Shown: positions 1 to 5,470, counted from the first letter of the stretch. The stretch is DNA of 9,238 nt from Halobacteriaceae archaeon Tc-Br11_E2g27 (GCA_001564135.1 LKNH01000094.1:1-9238); one strand, 5' to 3'. Made by a program: numbers and translations. The notes: generated from the letters alone by a model not told the origin.

Positions 1-1030
1 GTATAAACAATTCAACTGTAAATGTTGGATGTTGTATATGGAGCCACTGGACCAGCGTCGGAAGCGTCGGAGACGCCACACCATCGTCGTGCATCTGTTG
101 CAGTTCCGTGACGAGTAATTCTGTTGCGGGATAATCAAAGATGACACGACGCGTGAGTAGCCCCCATCGGGGTGCTACCTCAGTAAATCGCTTCCGCGAA
201 CGCTGCCATTTTTCGAACTCTCGCAGTGCGCTGTCTACAGTGTTGTACTCTCGAAGCGCAAATCTGACGACTTCCTCTCCCAGTGCGGTGAGCTGGAGAT
301 ATGGACCGTTCTTGATGACTACCCCGAGAAACAGTGCCCCACGAACCGCATCATCGACGGCACTCACAACATGTGTGCCAATAAGTCTGGTTGTGTTATC
401 ATCGTGGTATACTGCCAGAGGGACAGCCAGGTAGTTTTTCGGATGATTAAGTCCAAAGCTCTTGTCAGCAACGCCCTGTGTTCCTGCCTGGAATCTCAGG
501 GCTGTCGCCTCGTCGGATGTTCGGTTTCCAACGATACGCGGCTGTTCAAGAACGTGCGAAGTTCCTTGATGGTCAATTCCAACGACCCCTACGTTGAGTT
601 CTCTCGCAAGCGTCCGGTCCGTTTGGGTGATTGATTCTACTGGACAGGAGACATAGGCGACATTCGCTTCATGCAGTCGGTCATACGCCTGCAAAATACC
701 GCGCTCAACATCGACAGTGCCTGTTTGGGTGTAGCCTTTCGCTTCGATTGCGATTAGTGGTGGTTCGTCACCAAACCGGTCCACAGCAAGGTAATCATTT
801 GAAAGGTGACCAACTCCCACTAAATCTGGATATCCCGACCCAATACGAACGTGATTAAACGGGGCAAGTGTGGATTTTATTTCCTCATCAATGACCTTGT
901 CATCCACCCATCGCTCCTGTGCAAATTGCGTATCAGTGACGACGTACCCGTCCTCGGGCGTTGGAGCGAACAACTCCTGTTTCGTCGCAGCCAGAACGGT
1001 CGGCTCAGTCAATTCTTCTACCGCTGCCAT
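1..1030 (-). CDS. PD-(D/E)XK nuclease-fold protein, 3' end cut by window edge
   Basis: The reading frame stays open from ATG at 1030 to the left edge (343 codons) with no stop, and an in-frame TAA lies just upstream (1037-1039), so the 5' end is fixed and the C-terminus is missing. Residues 50-120 show the PD-(D/E)XK pattern: acidic E50, then G-Y-P-D (66-69), then I-E-A-K-G (95-99) after a hydrophobic strand, then a Q114-A-Y116 helix motif as in RecB/Mrr-like nucleases. Residues about 218-260 look like a winged helix (V-V-S-A-V-D-D-A, later L-T-A-L-G-E-E-V). Residues 261-343 are mostly helical and not recognised. By family knowledge the fold cuts or binds DNA; defence, repair or mobile-element functions are all possible. 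It could also be a catalytically inactive relative. It lies 212 bp downstream of the transducer gene, with its own TATA-like box. Confidence 0.8.
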   Translation of the reverse strand, partial: MAAVEELTEPTVLAATKQELFAPTPEDGYVVTDTQFAQERWVDDKVIDEEIKSTLAPFNHVRIGSGYPDLVGVGHLSNDYLAVDRFGDEPPLIAIEAKGYTQTGTVDVERGILQAYDRLHEANVAYVSCPVESITQTDRTLARELNVGVVGIDHQGTSHVLEQPRIVGNRTSDEATALRFQAGTQGVADKSFGLNHPKNYLAVPLAVYHDDNTTRLIGTHVVSAVDDAVRGALFLGVVIKNGPYLQLTALGEEVVRFALREYNTVDSALREFEKWQRSRKRFTEVAPRWGLLTRRVIFDYPATELLVTELQQMHDDGVASPTLPTLVQWLHIQHPTFTVELFI

Positions 1031-1072
1031 AGAACCTTATTCTTGCAGCTGTGGTACAAAGCTTTCTTTCCG

Positions 1073-1082
1073 TTATATAAAA
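1073..1082 (-). promoter_or_regulatory. TATA-like box for the nuclease-fold gene
   Basis: The minus strand reads TTTTATATAA, centred about 47 nt before the ATG at 1030. Archaeal TATA boxes sit about 26 nt before transcription start, so this predicts a leader of roughly 20 nt. I see no strong Shine-Dalgarno sequence in that leader. The box indicates expression independent of the upstream transducer gene. Confidence 0.45.
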
Positions 1083-1182
1083 GATTGACAGCATCTCATT
1101 TGATGTTTATACCAGCCACTGGAAAGTTATCTCTATCTTAGTGGTATTACTGCGAAGATTGGTTTGTTATACAGATGGTTCC

Positions 1183-1187
1183 AAAAA
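1183..1187 (-). terminator. Possible T-run terminator of the transducer gene
   Basis: Five T on the minus strand, about 55 nt past the transducer stop codon, in an AT-rich intergenic stretch. Archaeal transcription often ends at short T-runs without a hairpin. The run is short, so this is weak. Confidence 0.25.
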
Positions 1188-1242
1188 TACGGTGGAATGA
1201 TCTTAAATACTAATCTGAAAACTATCTACTCTGGAACTGGTC

Positions 1243-2565
1243 TCACTTACTCAAGCGTCCAACAGTATTTCTAATCTCTTCAACTTTCGCTGCCTGTTCC
1301 TCGTTGGCAGCAGCAGCGTTTTCGACTTTGTCTGCGACCTGGTTGGCCTGCTCCAGAAGTTGGTCCACTTGTGAAGCGACTTCCTCGGTACTCACAGCCT
1401 GGTCGTCCGTTGCATCTGAGACTTCACGTATCCCCTGTGAGGCTTCTTGGATGGAGTGCGCAATCTCTTGTAATGTATCCATTGCTTCAGTAACCTGTTC
1501 GATTCCCTGGTCAACTTCCGTGGTGGTTTTCTCGAGACTGTCGACGGTCTCTGCAGTATCTTCTTTGATATCTTTCACCATCCCTTCAATCTCGCTGGCA
1601 TGAGCCTGCGACTCCCCGGCAAGACTCTTTACCTCGTCCGCAACGACAGCAAACCCTTCGCCTGCCTCACCGGCCCGTGCTGCTTCAATAGAGGCGTTGA
1701 GTGCTAACATATTGGTCTGGTCGGCGATGTCGTTGATGACCTCGACTATTTCATCAATTTCATCGATGCGCTCTTGTAACTGCTCCACGTCCGCCGCAGC
1801 AGTCTTTGCCGAATCGTCAACACGCTCCATTTTCTGGATTGCCTCCGTCGCGGTAGCCTGTCCTTCTTCAGCAAGTGTTTCGGCATTTTCGCTGGTGGTT
1901 GCCACCTCTTCTGCGGTCGAGGCAATTTCTTCAATCGTTGCCGACATATCCGATACTTCACTTGAAACTTCTTTAGCGGAACTGGCCTGTTCTCGAGCGA
2001 GCTCGCTAATCTCCTCGGTACTGTGAGCCACATCATCTGCAGTCTGTTTGACCTCTTCAACTGCAGACCCAACCTCGGATTCGACTTTCTGTCTGAGTTC
2101 CCATTGGTTTTGATAGGATTTGATAATAGATATCACTTTGTTGAGCAAATCCTGCTCTTCAGTGAGCCAAGGACCGTCATCTTCTTGAGGTCGTTCCTGG
2201 GTATAGACTAGTTCGACAATTATTTGCGTTCCTATTTGTGTTGTAGTCTCAGCGGTAAGTGGATGTTCGGTTTGTATGTACCCAGCGGATTCAACAACTG
2301 TCTCGCCGACCTGAATCCGTGCTTCGGCCACCTCTGGGTACTGAAACCATTGGTAGAGTTCGTCCACGTATGTAGCGACAAGTTCCTCGGTTTGTGTGTC
2401 GAATTCGGTAAAAAGTTCGGTTGCTCGTTTAACACACGCAAGCTCCTTCGTGCGTTCTTGCAACTCCAGCTTTGCATTTATCTCTTCCATCTCACGAAAC
2501 TCCTTATCGAGATGAAAGTGCTCTGATGGTAGTTCCTCTTCGGGTGCTGTTTGTGATTCACTCAT
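1243..2565 (-). CDS. Soluble methyl-accepting chemotaxis transducer with GAF-like sensor domain
   Basis: 440 residues. Residues about 36-150 match the GAF-like sensor module common in archaeal histidine kinases: it opens K-E-L-A-C, has W-F-Q-Y-P-E-V (73-79), and ends with Y-T-Q-E-R-P (121-126) and D-D-G-P-W-L (129-134). From 155 on the protein is a long heptad-type coiled coil. Its conserved signalling tip, about 276-318, contains I-A-D-Q-T-N-M-L-A-L-N and the A-R-A-G-E-A-G-E-G-F segment that contacts CheA/CheW. There is no transmembrane segment and no HAMP domain, so it should act in the cytoplasm and sense an internal signal. Ligand and cofactor cannot be read from the sequence. Flanking Glu-rich heptads offer candidate methylation sites. 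The start is supported by GGTGA (2575-2571) five nt before the ATG, complementary to the archaeal 16S 3' end. No other che genes are present in the window. Confidence 0.9.
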   Translation of the reverse strand: MSESQTAPEEELPSEHFHLDKEFREMEEINAKLELQERTKELACVKRATELFTEFDTQTEELVATYVDELYQWFQYPEVAEARIQVGETVVESAGYIQTEHPLTAETTTQIGTQIIVELVYTQERPQEDDGPWLTEEQDLLNKVISIIKSYQNQWELRQKVESEVGSAVEEVKQTADDVAHSTEEISELAREQASSAKEVSSEVSDMSATIEEIASTAEEVATTSENAETLAEEGQATATEAIQKMERVDDSAKTAAADVEQLQERIDEIDEIVEVINDIADQTNMLALNASIEAARAGEAGEGFAVVADEVKSLAGESQAHASEIEGMVKDIKEDTAETVDSLEKTTTEVDQGIEQVTEAMDTLQEIAHSIQEASQGIREVSDATDDQAVSTEEVASQVDQLLEQANQVADKVENAAAANEEQAAKVEEIRNTVGRLSK

Positions 2566-2604
2566 CTATGTCACCACTAGCCCATCAAACGGTTTGTTAT
2601 TCAC
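2566..2604 (-). other. Candidate 12-codon upstream ORF with duplicated Shine-Dalgarno unit
   Basis: The 10-mer CTATGTCACC (plus strand) occurs at 2566-2575 and again at 2604-2613. On the minus strand each copy gives GGTGACATAG. The copy next to the transducer places GGTGA before its ATG. The upstream copy places GGTGA four nt before a GTG (2604-2602) that opens a 12-codon frame whose TAG stop (2568-2566) directly touches the transducer ATG. This could be a translated leader coupled to the transducer, or a chance or tandem-duplication product. No homology is claimed. Confidence 0.25.
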
Positions 2605-2708
2605 TATGTCACCTGTATCATCTAGTTCCTCAATTTCTAAGTCTACATATGTATTGTAAATATGACACAATTCTGCTAGCATGTGGCTGGTAACATAGTG
2701 TTAGTAAG

Positions 2709-2729
2709 TGATAAAACCCCCTATTATCA
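2709..2729. repeat. Inverted repeat, 6-bp arms
   Basis: TGATAA and TTATCA flank a 9-nt C-rich spacer. It lies between the insertion-element end and the transducer promoter region. It could be a small hairpin, an operator half-site pair, or part of the element's terminal structure. It is short enough to be chance. Confidence 0.3.
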
Positions 2730-2759
2730 ATATATAGCTCTACAACTTGTCGGATTCCT

Positions 2760-2779
2760 CCAACGACTAAAGTCGTGGG
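2760..2779 (-). mobile_element. Right-end hairpin of an IS200/IS605-IS1341 type element
   Basis: The minus strand carries ACGACT-TT-AGTCGT, a perfect 6-bp stem with a 2-nt loop, extended by two further G:C pairs beyond one mismatch, flanked by GGAGGAAGCC on one side and GGAGGAATCC on the other. Haloarchaeal TnpB elements end with this kind of imperfect palindrome just past or over the tnpB stop, and it forms part of the right-end structure from which guide-like RNA is made. No matching left end is visible upstream, so only the terminus seems to remain. Confidence 0.55.
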
Positions 2780-2874
2780 CTTCCTCCTTGCATTTCTTTG
2801 AACGGAATCTGTGCAAATGTATCCGGATTCATCGTAAAATCATTCGCCTCATATTTTATTTCTCTACGGCGATT
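2767..2874 (-). pseudogene. Possible TnpB C-terminal remnant
   Basis: A 35-codon minus-strand frame, closed upstream by an in-frame TGA, ends in G-G-S-P-R-L and a TAG lying inside the terminal hairpin. Haloarchaeal IS1341-type TnpB proteins commonly end in a short G-S-P-R-L-like tail with the stop in the end hairpin. The rest of the peptide is not recognisable and none of the RuvC or zinc-finger motifs are present, so at most the extreme C-terminus survives. The call leans on the tail plus the hairpin; a chance match is possible. Confidence 0.4.
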
Positions 2875-2937
2875 TCAGAAATGGCAACTCCAAGTAACAA
2901 CCTATGCAGACAGGAGGGCAAGGGTCAGTGAAGCAGA

Positions 2938-3120
2938 CTACTGTTCACATTTACGGCGGTGCTCTGGCAGGAATACGTAACTGGAGCGGCACCAGTTGAG
3001 GCACTGTTCTCGCTTACTGCGGTAATTAAGATACGCCCGTTCCTTGAGTAATTCTTTTGATGGTTCTGGGACGATTGTGAACCCATCTAGAATGGTCATT
3101 GTCTGGTCACTGTTTTTCAT
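2938..3120 (-). pseudogene. Truncated haloarchaeal tyrosine integrase (N-terminal stump)
   Basis: 60 codons. Residues about 10-45 (G-F-T-I-V-P-E-P-S-K-E-L-L-K-E-R, then Y-R-S-K-R-E-Q-C-L-N-W) resemble the conserved start of the haloarchaeal phage-integrase family, whose members read roughly GF-I-PKPS-VLNERQ, then Y-R-REcL-WLL and run to about 400 residues. After the Trp the match stops: the expected G-K-P-AEGYA core-binding segment is missing, 16 unrelated residues follow, and the frame ends. The catalytic R..HxxR..Y domain is absent, so it cannot recombine DNA. The start is well marked: AGGAGGT (3134-3128) seven nt before ATG. Its place about 100 bp past the 3' end of tRNA-Glu, on the same strand, fits an integrase left at an attachment site. 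It could still be a small expressed protein. Confidence 0.6.
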
Positions 3121-3135
3121 TGCTTGAACCTCCTG

Positions 3136-3165
3136 TTAAACACCCAGGTGATTATCCTCGAACAT
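3136..3165 (-). CDS. Nine-codon ORF with strong Shine-Dalgarno, before the integrase stump
   Basis: GGAGGT (3177-3172) lies six nt before an ATG that opens nine codons (MFEDNHLGV) and a TAA. After 15 nt, containing a second strong Shine-Dalgarno, the integrase stump begins. Two near-perfect ribosome binding sites in tandem suggest a leader peptide cotranscribed with the integrase, or the relic of a longer small gene such as an excisionase or repressor that lost its body. The sequence gives no function. Confidence 0.35.
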   Translation of the reverse strand: MFEDNHLGV

Positions 3166-3219
3166 ACGTTTACCTCCGGTTAGTTAATGACCGAGAACCA
3201 GCAGAAGGCGCCGGGATAG

Positions 3220-3297
<78 letters not shown>

Positions 3298-3325
3298 GCA
3301 GCAATTTGCCGTAATGCGGAAGGGT

Positions 3326-3331
3326 GTTTAA
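3326..3331 (-). promoter_or_regulatory. Candidate TATA box of tRNA-Glu
   Basis: Minus-strand TTAAAC centred about 31 nt before the tRNA 5' end. The same hexamer lies at a similar distance before the initiator tRNA in this window, which supports the call. Confidence 0.5.
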
Positions 3332-3433
3332 CGATTGCGTTTCGTACTCAAAAACTATTCGTTATTTTGTATAGTTCTGTCTGTGTCTCTGACTTTGACA
3401 TAAATATAATGTGATAAATAGAATCGTTATGGA

Positions 3434-3453
3434 TGACAACTCATTCGTTGTCA
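3434..3453. repeat. Perfect 7-bp hairpin across the regulator's stop codon
   Basis: TGACAAC - TCATTC - GTTGTCA (plus strand) forms a 7-bp stem with a 6-nt loop. The loop holds the stop codon (3443-3441) of the minus-strand winged-helix gene. A stem here could affect transcript 3'-end stability or termination. A T-run (minus strand, 3354-3350) lies about 90 nt further on. Confidence 0.45.
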
Positions 3454-3983
3454 AACGGTGAGCCGACGGCATCAGGTTCGTGTCCGGGCAAACTGATAAT
3501 ATTCTCACGCCCGACGCGGAGTTTACTAATTAGCTCCTCGTCTTCCATCTCGGAGAGCAACATGCTCACTTTTGACTTTGACCAATTCGTTTCATCGACA
3601 ATCATTCCTTGTTTCATCCGCCCATCATTCGCCTCAAGCAGTTCGATTACTAGCTCTTCATCGGACAGTTCTTCGGTATCTTCTTCAGCTTGTTCCTCAG
3701 ATACTTCCGTGGGTACTTGGAGTGACTCTGTCTGTGTTGTAACCTCATCGTGCTGTTGTCTTAGATACCACAACAGAACCGCGCCAGCAACTACTAGAGC
3801 TGCAAATATAATCCCGATAACCATTATCGGAGAAGTCCCATTGGTCGTATCAAGGACAGTATTACTAACGTCACCCTCTGAGTTTAATTCGATTGGGAGT
3901 GCGGTTTCCGCGCCCATCGAGGTCCCAGTTACGATGAGGAATAGTCCCATCAAGGAGAATGCGATGAAGGCCCGAGTATTCAT
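3441..3983 (-). CDS. Membrane-anchored winged-helix regulator
   Basis: 180 residues. The N-terminus (about 4-22) is a hydrophobic signal-peptide-like segment after M-N-T-R, followed by a short polar region (23-51) that should lie outside the cell. A clear transmembrane helix follows (about 53-74, ending L-L-W-Y-L-R). Then comes an acidic Glu/Thr/Ser linker (80-106) and a winged helix-turn-helix (about 107-166): E-L-V-I-E-L-L-E-A-N-D-G-R-M, then W-S-K-S-K-V-S-M-L-L-S-E-M as the recognition helix, then L-R-V-G-R-E-N wing. This layout, a small outside segment tied to a cytoplasmic wHTH, is common in haloarchaeal one-component regulators of unknown signal. The DNA target is unknown; its own promoter and the palindromes at 4184-4220 are candidates by position only. 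It stands alone between two tRNA genes. Confidence 0.85.
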   Translation of the reverse strand: MNTRAFIAFSLMGLFLIVTGTSMGAETALPIELNSEGDVSNTVLDTTNGTSPIMVIGIIFAALVVAGAVLLWYLRQQHDEVTTQTESLQVPTEVSEEQAEEDTEELSDEELVIELLEANDGRMKQGMIVDETNWSKSKVSMLLSEMEDEELISKLRVGRENIISLPGHEPDAVGSPFDNE

Positions 3984-4009
3984 ATAATATATTATTCAAT
4001 TAACGAGCG

Positions 4010-4018
4010 CATAAAAGC
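4010..4018 (-). promoter_or_regulatory. TATA box of the winged-helix regulator gene
   Basis: Minus strand GCTTTTATG, centred about 31 nt before the ATG at 3983. This predicts a transcript start only a few nt before the start codon. The intervening sequence is AT-rich and has no Shine-Dalgarno, consistent with leaderless or near-leaderless translation. Confidence 0.5.
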
Positions 4019-4183
4019 ACTGTTTGTAGATGTTCGTCACAGTCACGTCGATAGGTCCAACCAAGCAGTGGGGACAGAAGAGATGTTCTGGAAGCCAGAC
4101 GTACTAATTACGGACTTCATCTCCATTTTTAGTTTGTTTGAAGGTATTATTGCGAGTCTTTACCGCCGAGAAAACGCAAACTG

Positions 4184-4194
4184 TGTGTTACACA
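4184..4194. repeat. Short palindrome TGTGT-T-ACACA
   Basis: Five-bp arms around one central base, ending two nt before the larger palindrome at 4197. Tandem dyads of this kind often serve as operator sites. Weak alone. Confidence 0.35.
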
Positions 4195-4196
4195 TC

Positions 4197-4220
4197 CTGA
4201 GACAGCAATTGCTGTGTCAG
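4197..4220. repeat. 24-bp near-perfect palindrome
   Basis: CTGA-G-ACAGCAATTGCTGT-G-TCAG: every position pairs with its mirror except one symmetric pair (4201/4216, G opposite G). The inner 14 bp are perfectly self-complementary with no loop. A loop-free even palindrome suits a dimeric DNA-binding protein better than an RNA hairpin. It lies about 214 bp from the regulator start at 3983 and about 140 bp before the initiator tRNA. Confidence 0.6.
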
Positions 4221-4266
4221 AGGCATTAAAATCACCGCAATAATCACTATGAGTGGCCAACCGAAG

Positions 4267-4293
4267 TTCGCTAATCACCGGATAGTGAGCGAA
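4267..4293. repeat. Bulged inverted repeat
   Basis: TTCGCT-AAT-CAC, spacer CGGATA, then GTG-AGCGAA. Nine base pairs interrupted by a three-nt bulge on the left arm. It could fold as an RNA stem if the region is transcribed from upstream. Possible chance. Confidence 0.35.
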
Positions 4294-4327
4294 CACATAC
4301 CGTACCACAGGACGGCGGAAACACAAT

Positions 4328-4337
4328 CCTTAAACGG
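4328..4337 (+). promoter_or_regulatory. TATA box of the initiator tRNA gene
   Basis: CCTTAAACGG, centred about 27 nt before the tRNA 5' end, the standard archaeal spacing. It shares TTAAAC with the tRNA-Glu upstream region. Confidence 0.6.
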
Positions 4338-4358
4338 AGACCTTTGTTACAATGCGAT

Positions 4359-4433
4359 AGCGGGATGGGATAGCCAGGAGATTCCGGCGGGCTCATAACC
4401 CGCAGACCGGTGGTTCAAATCCACCTCCCGCTA
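4359..4433 (+). tRNA. Initiator tRNA-Met (anticodon CAU)
   Basis: 75 nt. The acceptor stem AGCGGGA/TCCCGCT gives the A1-U72 pair typical of archaeal initiators. The anticodon stem GCGGG/CCCGC has the three consecutive G:C pairs next to the loop that mark initiator tRNAs. Loop CTCATAA puts anticodon CAT at 4394-4396. The T arm is GGTGG-TTCAAAT-CCACC and the discriminator is A at 4433. CCA is not encoded. A short T-run (4435-4438) follows and may end the transcript. Confidence 0.96.
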
Positions 4434-4504
4434 CTTTTGTCGCGAATTACTTCGTGAGCGACATCCACTACCGGATTCAAACCCTGATACAGTAGTCGAT
4501 AGGC

Positions 4505-4512
4505 TATTTTAT
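4505..4512 (+). promoter_or_regulatory. TATA box of the HMA-Dph6 operon
   Basis: TATTTTAT centred about 25 nt before the ATG at 4534, so transcription should begin at or next to the start codon. No Shine-Dalgarno is present upstream, consistent with a leaderless mRNA. Confidence 0.55.
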
Positions 4513-4533
4513 CCCTAGTTCGAATCTTACTTC

Positions 4534-4737
4534 ATGAGTAAAACAGTCTCAGTTACAGGAATGGCCTGTGGCGGTTGCGAAGAAGCAATCGAAGATGCGC
4601 TGGCCGCACTCGATGGTGTCGAAACAGTCAATGCAGACCACGAATCAGATATGGTTTCCGTAACCTTCAGCGATACCGTTTCAGACGACGAACTGGCAAG
4701 CGCAATTGAATCGGCAGGATACGAAATGACGGTGTAA
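4534..4737 (+). CDS. Small heavy-metal-associated (HMA, CopZ-like) metal-binding protein
   Basis: 67 residues, the usual length of a free-standing HMA domain. It starts with a beta strand (S-K-T-V-S-V-T) leading into G-M-A-C-G-G-C (9-15), the conserved GMxCxxC loop whose Cys12 and Cys15 bind Cu(I) or similar soft metals. The rest follows the family's ferredoxin-like pattern: helix E-E-A-I-E-D-A-L, strand V-E-T-V-N-A, strand M-V-S-V-T-F, helix D-D-E-L-A-S-A-I, and the C-terminal G-Y-E-M strand. Family members carry copper in the cytosol and hand it to P-type ATPases; no such ATPase is in this window. The stop codon is one nt from the Dph6-type gene, so the two are almost certainly cotranscribed. 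The specific metal is inferred. Confidence 0.9.
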   Translation: MSKTVSVTGMACGGCEEAIEDALAALDGVETVNADHESDMVSVTFSDTVSDDELASAIESAGYEMTV

Positions 4738-4738
4738 T

Positions 4739-5470
4739 ATGAGCGGCGCATGGGTAAGCCTCTTTTCAGGCGGTAAAGACTCCTCATGGGCGCTCTATCG
4801 AGCGTTAGAAGAGGGCCTTCCAGTCGAGCGATTACTCACTGTCCATCCCGATGGGGATTCGTATATGTATCACGTCCCTGCCACGGAACTTGCAGCCCTC
4901 GCTGCTGAAAGCATCGGAATTGAACTCGTTGACGTTCGACCCGAAGATTTTGGGACTGAAACAGTCACTGATGTTGGAATGCAGGGTGATGCCGAAATTG
5001 AGCCGCTAGAAGCAGCACTCACAGAACTTGACTCGACCCTTCCAGGCGGCCTTGCTGGCGTCACAGCGGGCGCTGTCGAAAGCGAGTTTCAGTACAACCG
5101 CGTCAGTGATATGGCGGATCGGTTGGGTATCGACGTTTTCGCACCGATGTGGCAACAAGACCCACAGGACCTCATCGAGGAAATGCTCGCAGCAGGCTTT
5201 GAAATACGTATCATTCAGGTCGCAGCGGCAGGGCTTGATGAGTCATGGCTCGGGCGGAACTTAGATGTGGATGCACTGGCTGAATTGAATGAATTACATG
5301 AGCAATACGGCGTTCATATCCTCGGAGAGGGTGGTGAGTTTGAGACGCTTGTGACGGATGGGCCACATATGGACCAGCCAATCAAGCTTGATGGAAAGCC
5401 AAACTGGGAGGGGACGCGTGGTGTCTTCCAGATACAGGACGCGTGGCTTGGGAACCAAACGGAGGACTGA
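4739..5470 (+). CDS. dph6: Dph6-type diphthine-ammonia ligase, PP-loop ATPase
   Basis: 243 residues, full length for the family. Residues 10-16 are the PP-loop S-G-G-K-D-S-S that binds ATP pyrophosphate. Other family marks are G-A-V-E-S-E-F-Q-Y-N-R-V (111-122), P-M-W-Q-Q-D-P (136-142), the G-L-D-E-S-W-L-G segment (165-172), and G-E-G-G-E-F-E-T-L-V (196-205), the most diagnostic C-terminal motif. Characterised Dph6 amidates diphthine on EF-2 using ATP and ammonia to give diphthamide; archaeal members are annotated the same way, though few are tested. Start ATG at 4739 lies one nt after the HMA gene stop, implying coupled translation. The HMA partner is an odd neighbour for a translation-factor modification enzyme. 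A T-run at 5524-5529 likely ends the operon. A related ATP-dependent ligase with another substrate remains possible. Confidence 0.85.
   Translation: MSGAWVSLFSGGKDSSWALYRALEEGLPVERLLTVHPDGDSYMYHVPATELAALAAESIGIELVDVRPEDFGTETVTDVGMQGDAEIEPLEAALTELDSTLPGGLAGVTAGAVESEFQYNRVSDMADRLGIDVFAPMWQQDPQDLIEEMLAAGFEIRIIQVAAAGLDESWLGRNLDVDALAELNELHEQYGVHILGEGGEFETLVTDGPHMDQPIKLDGKPNWEGTRGVFQIQDAWLGNQTED

Larger units (their letters stand above)
4021..4358. other. Intergenic region without a convincing gene
   Basis: I see no gene-like reading frame on either strand here. The stretch contains a short palindrome (4184-4194), a 24-bp near-perfect palindrome (4197-4220), a bulged inverted repeat (4267-4293) and the initiator tRNA promoter box. 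It could hold an operator cluster or a small structured RNA; neither can be shown from the sequence alone. Confidence 0.5.

Noticed and set aside
141..1141. Several plus-strand frames of 70-100 codons
   Set aside because: They lie antisense to the long open minus-strand nuclease-fold frame, lack recognisable domains, and overlap each other in different frames.
1304..2526. Plus-strand and alternative minus frames inside the transducer gene
   Set aside because: They are shadows of a gene with a clear signalling domain; compositions are low-complexity Ser/Thr- or Arg-rich as expected of shadow frames.
2472..2980. Plus-strand frames of 60-82 codons across the element scar
   Set aside because: No recognisable domain, no promoter or Shine-Dalgarno, and they overlap the insertion-element end and the integrase stump on the other strand.
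4249..4402. Plus-strand frame starting at ATG 4249, with a TATA-like ATTAAAAT before it
   Set aside because: It runs into and ends inside the initiator tRNA, and the peptide shows no family resemblance.
5028..5264. Alternative plus frame inside the Dph6-type gene
   Set aside because: Fully contained in a gene with clear PP-loop and C-terminal motifs.
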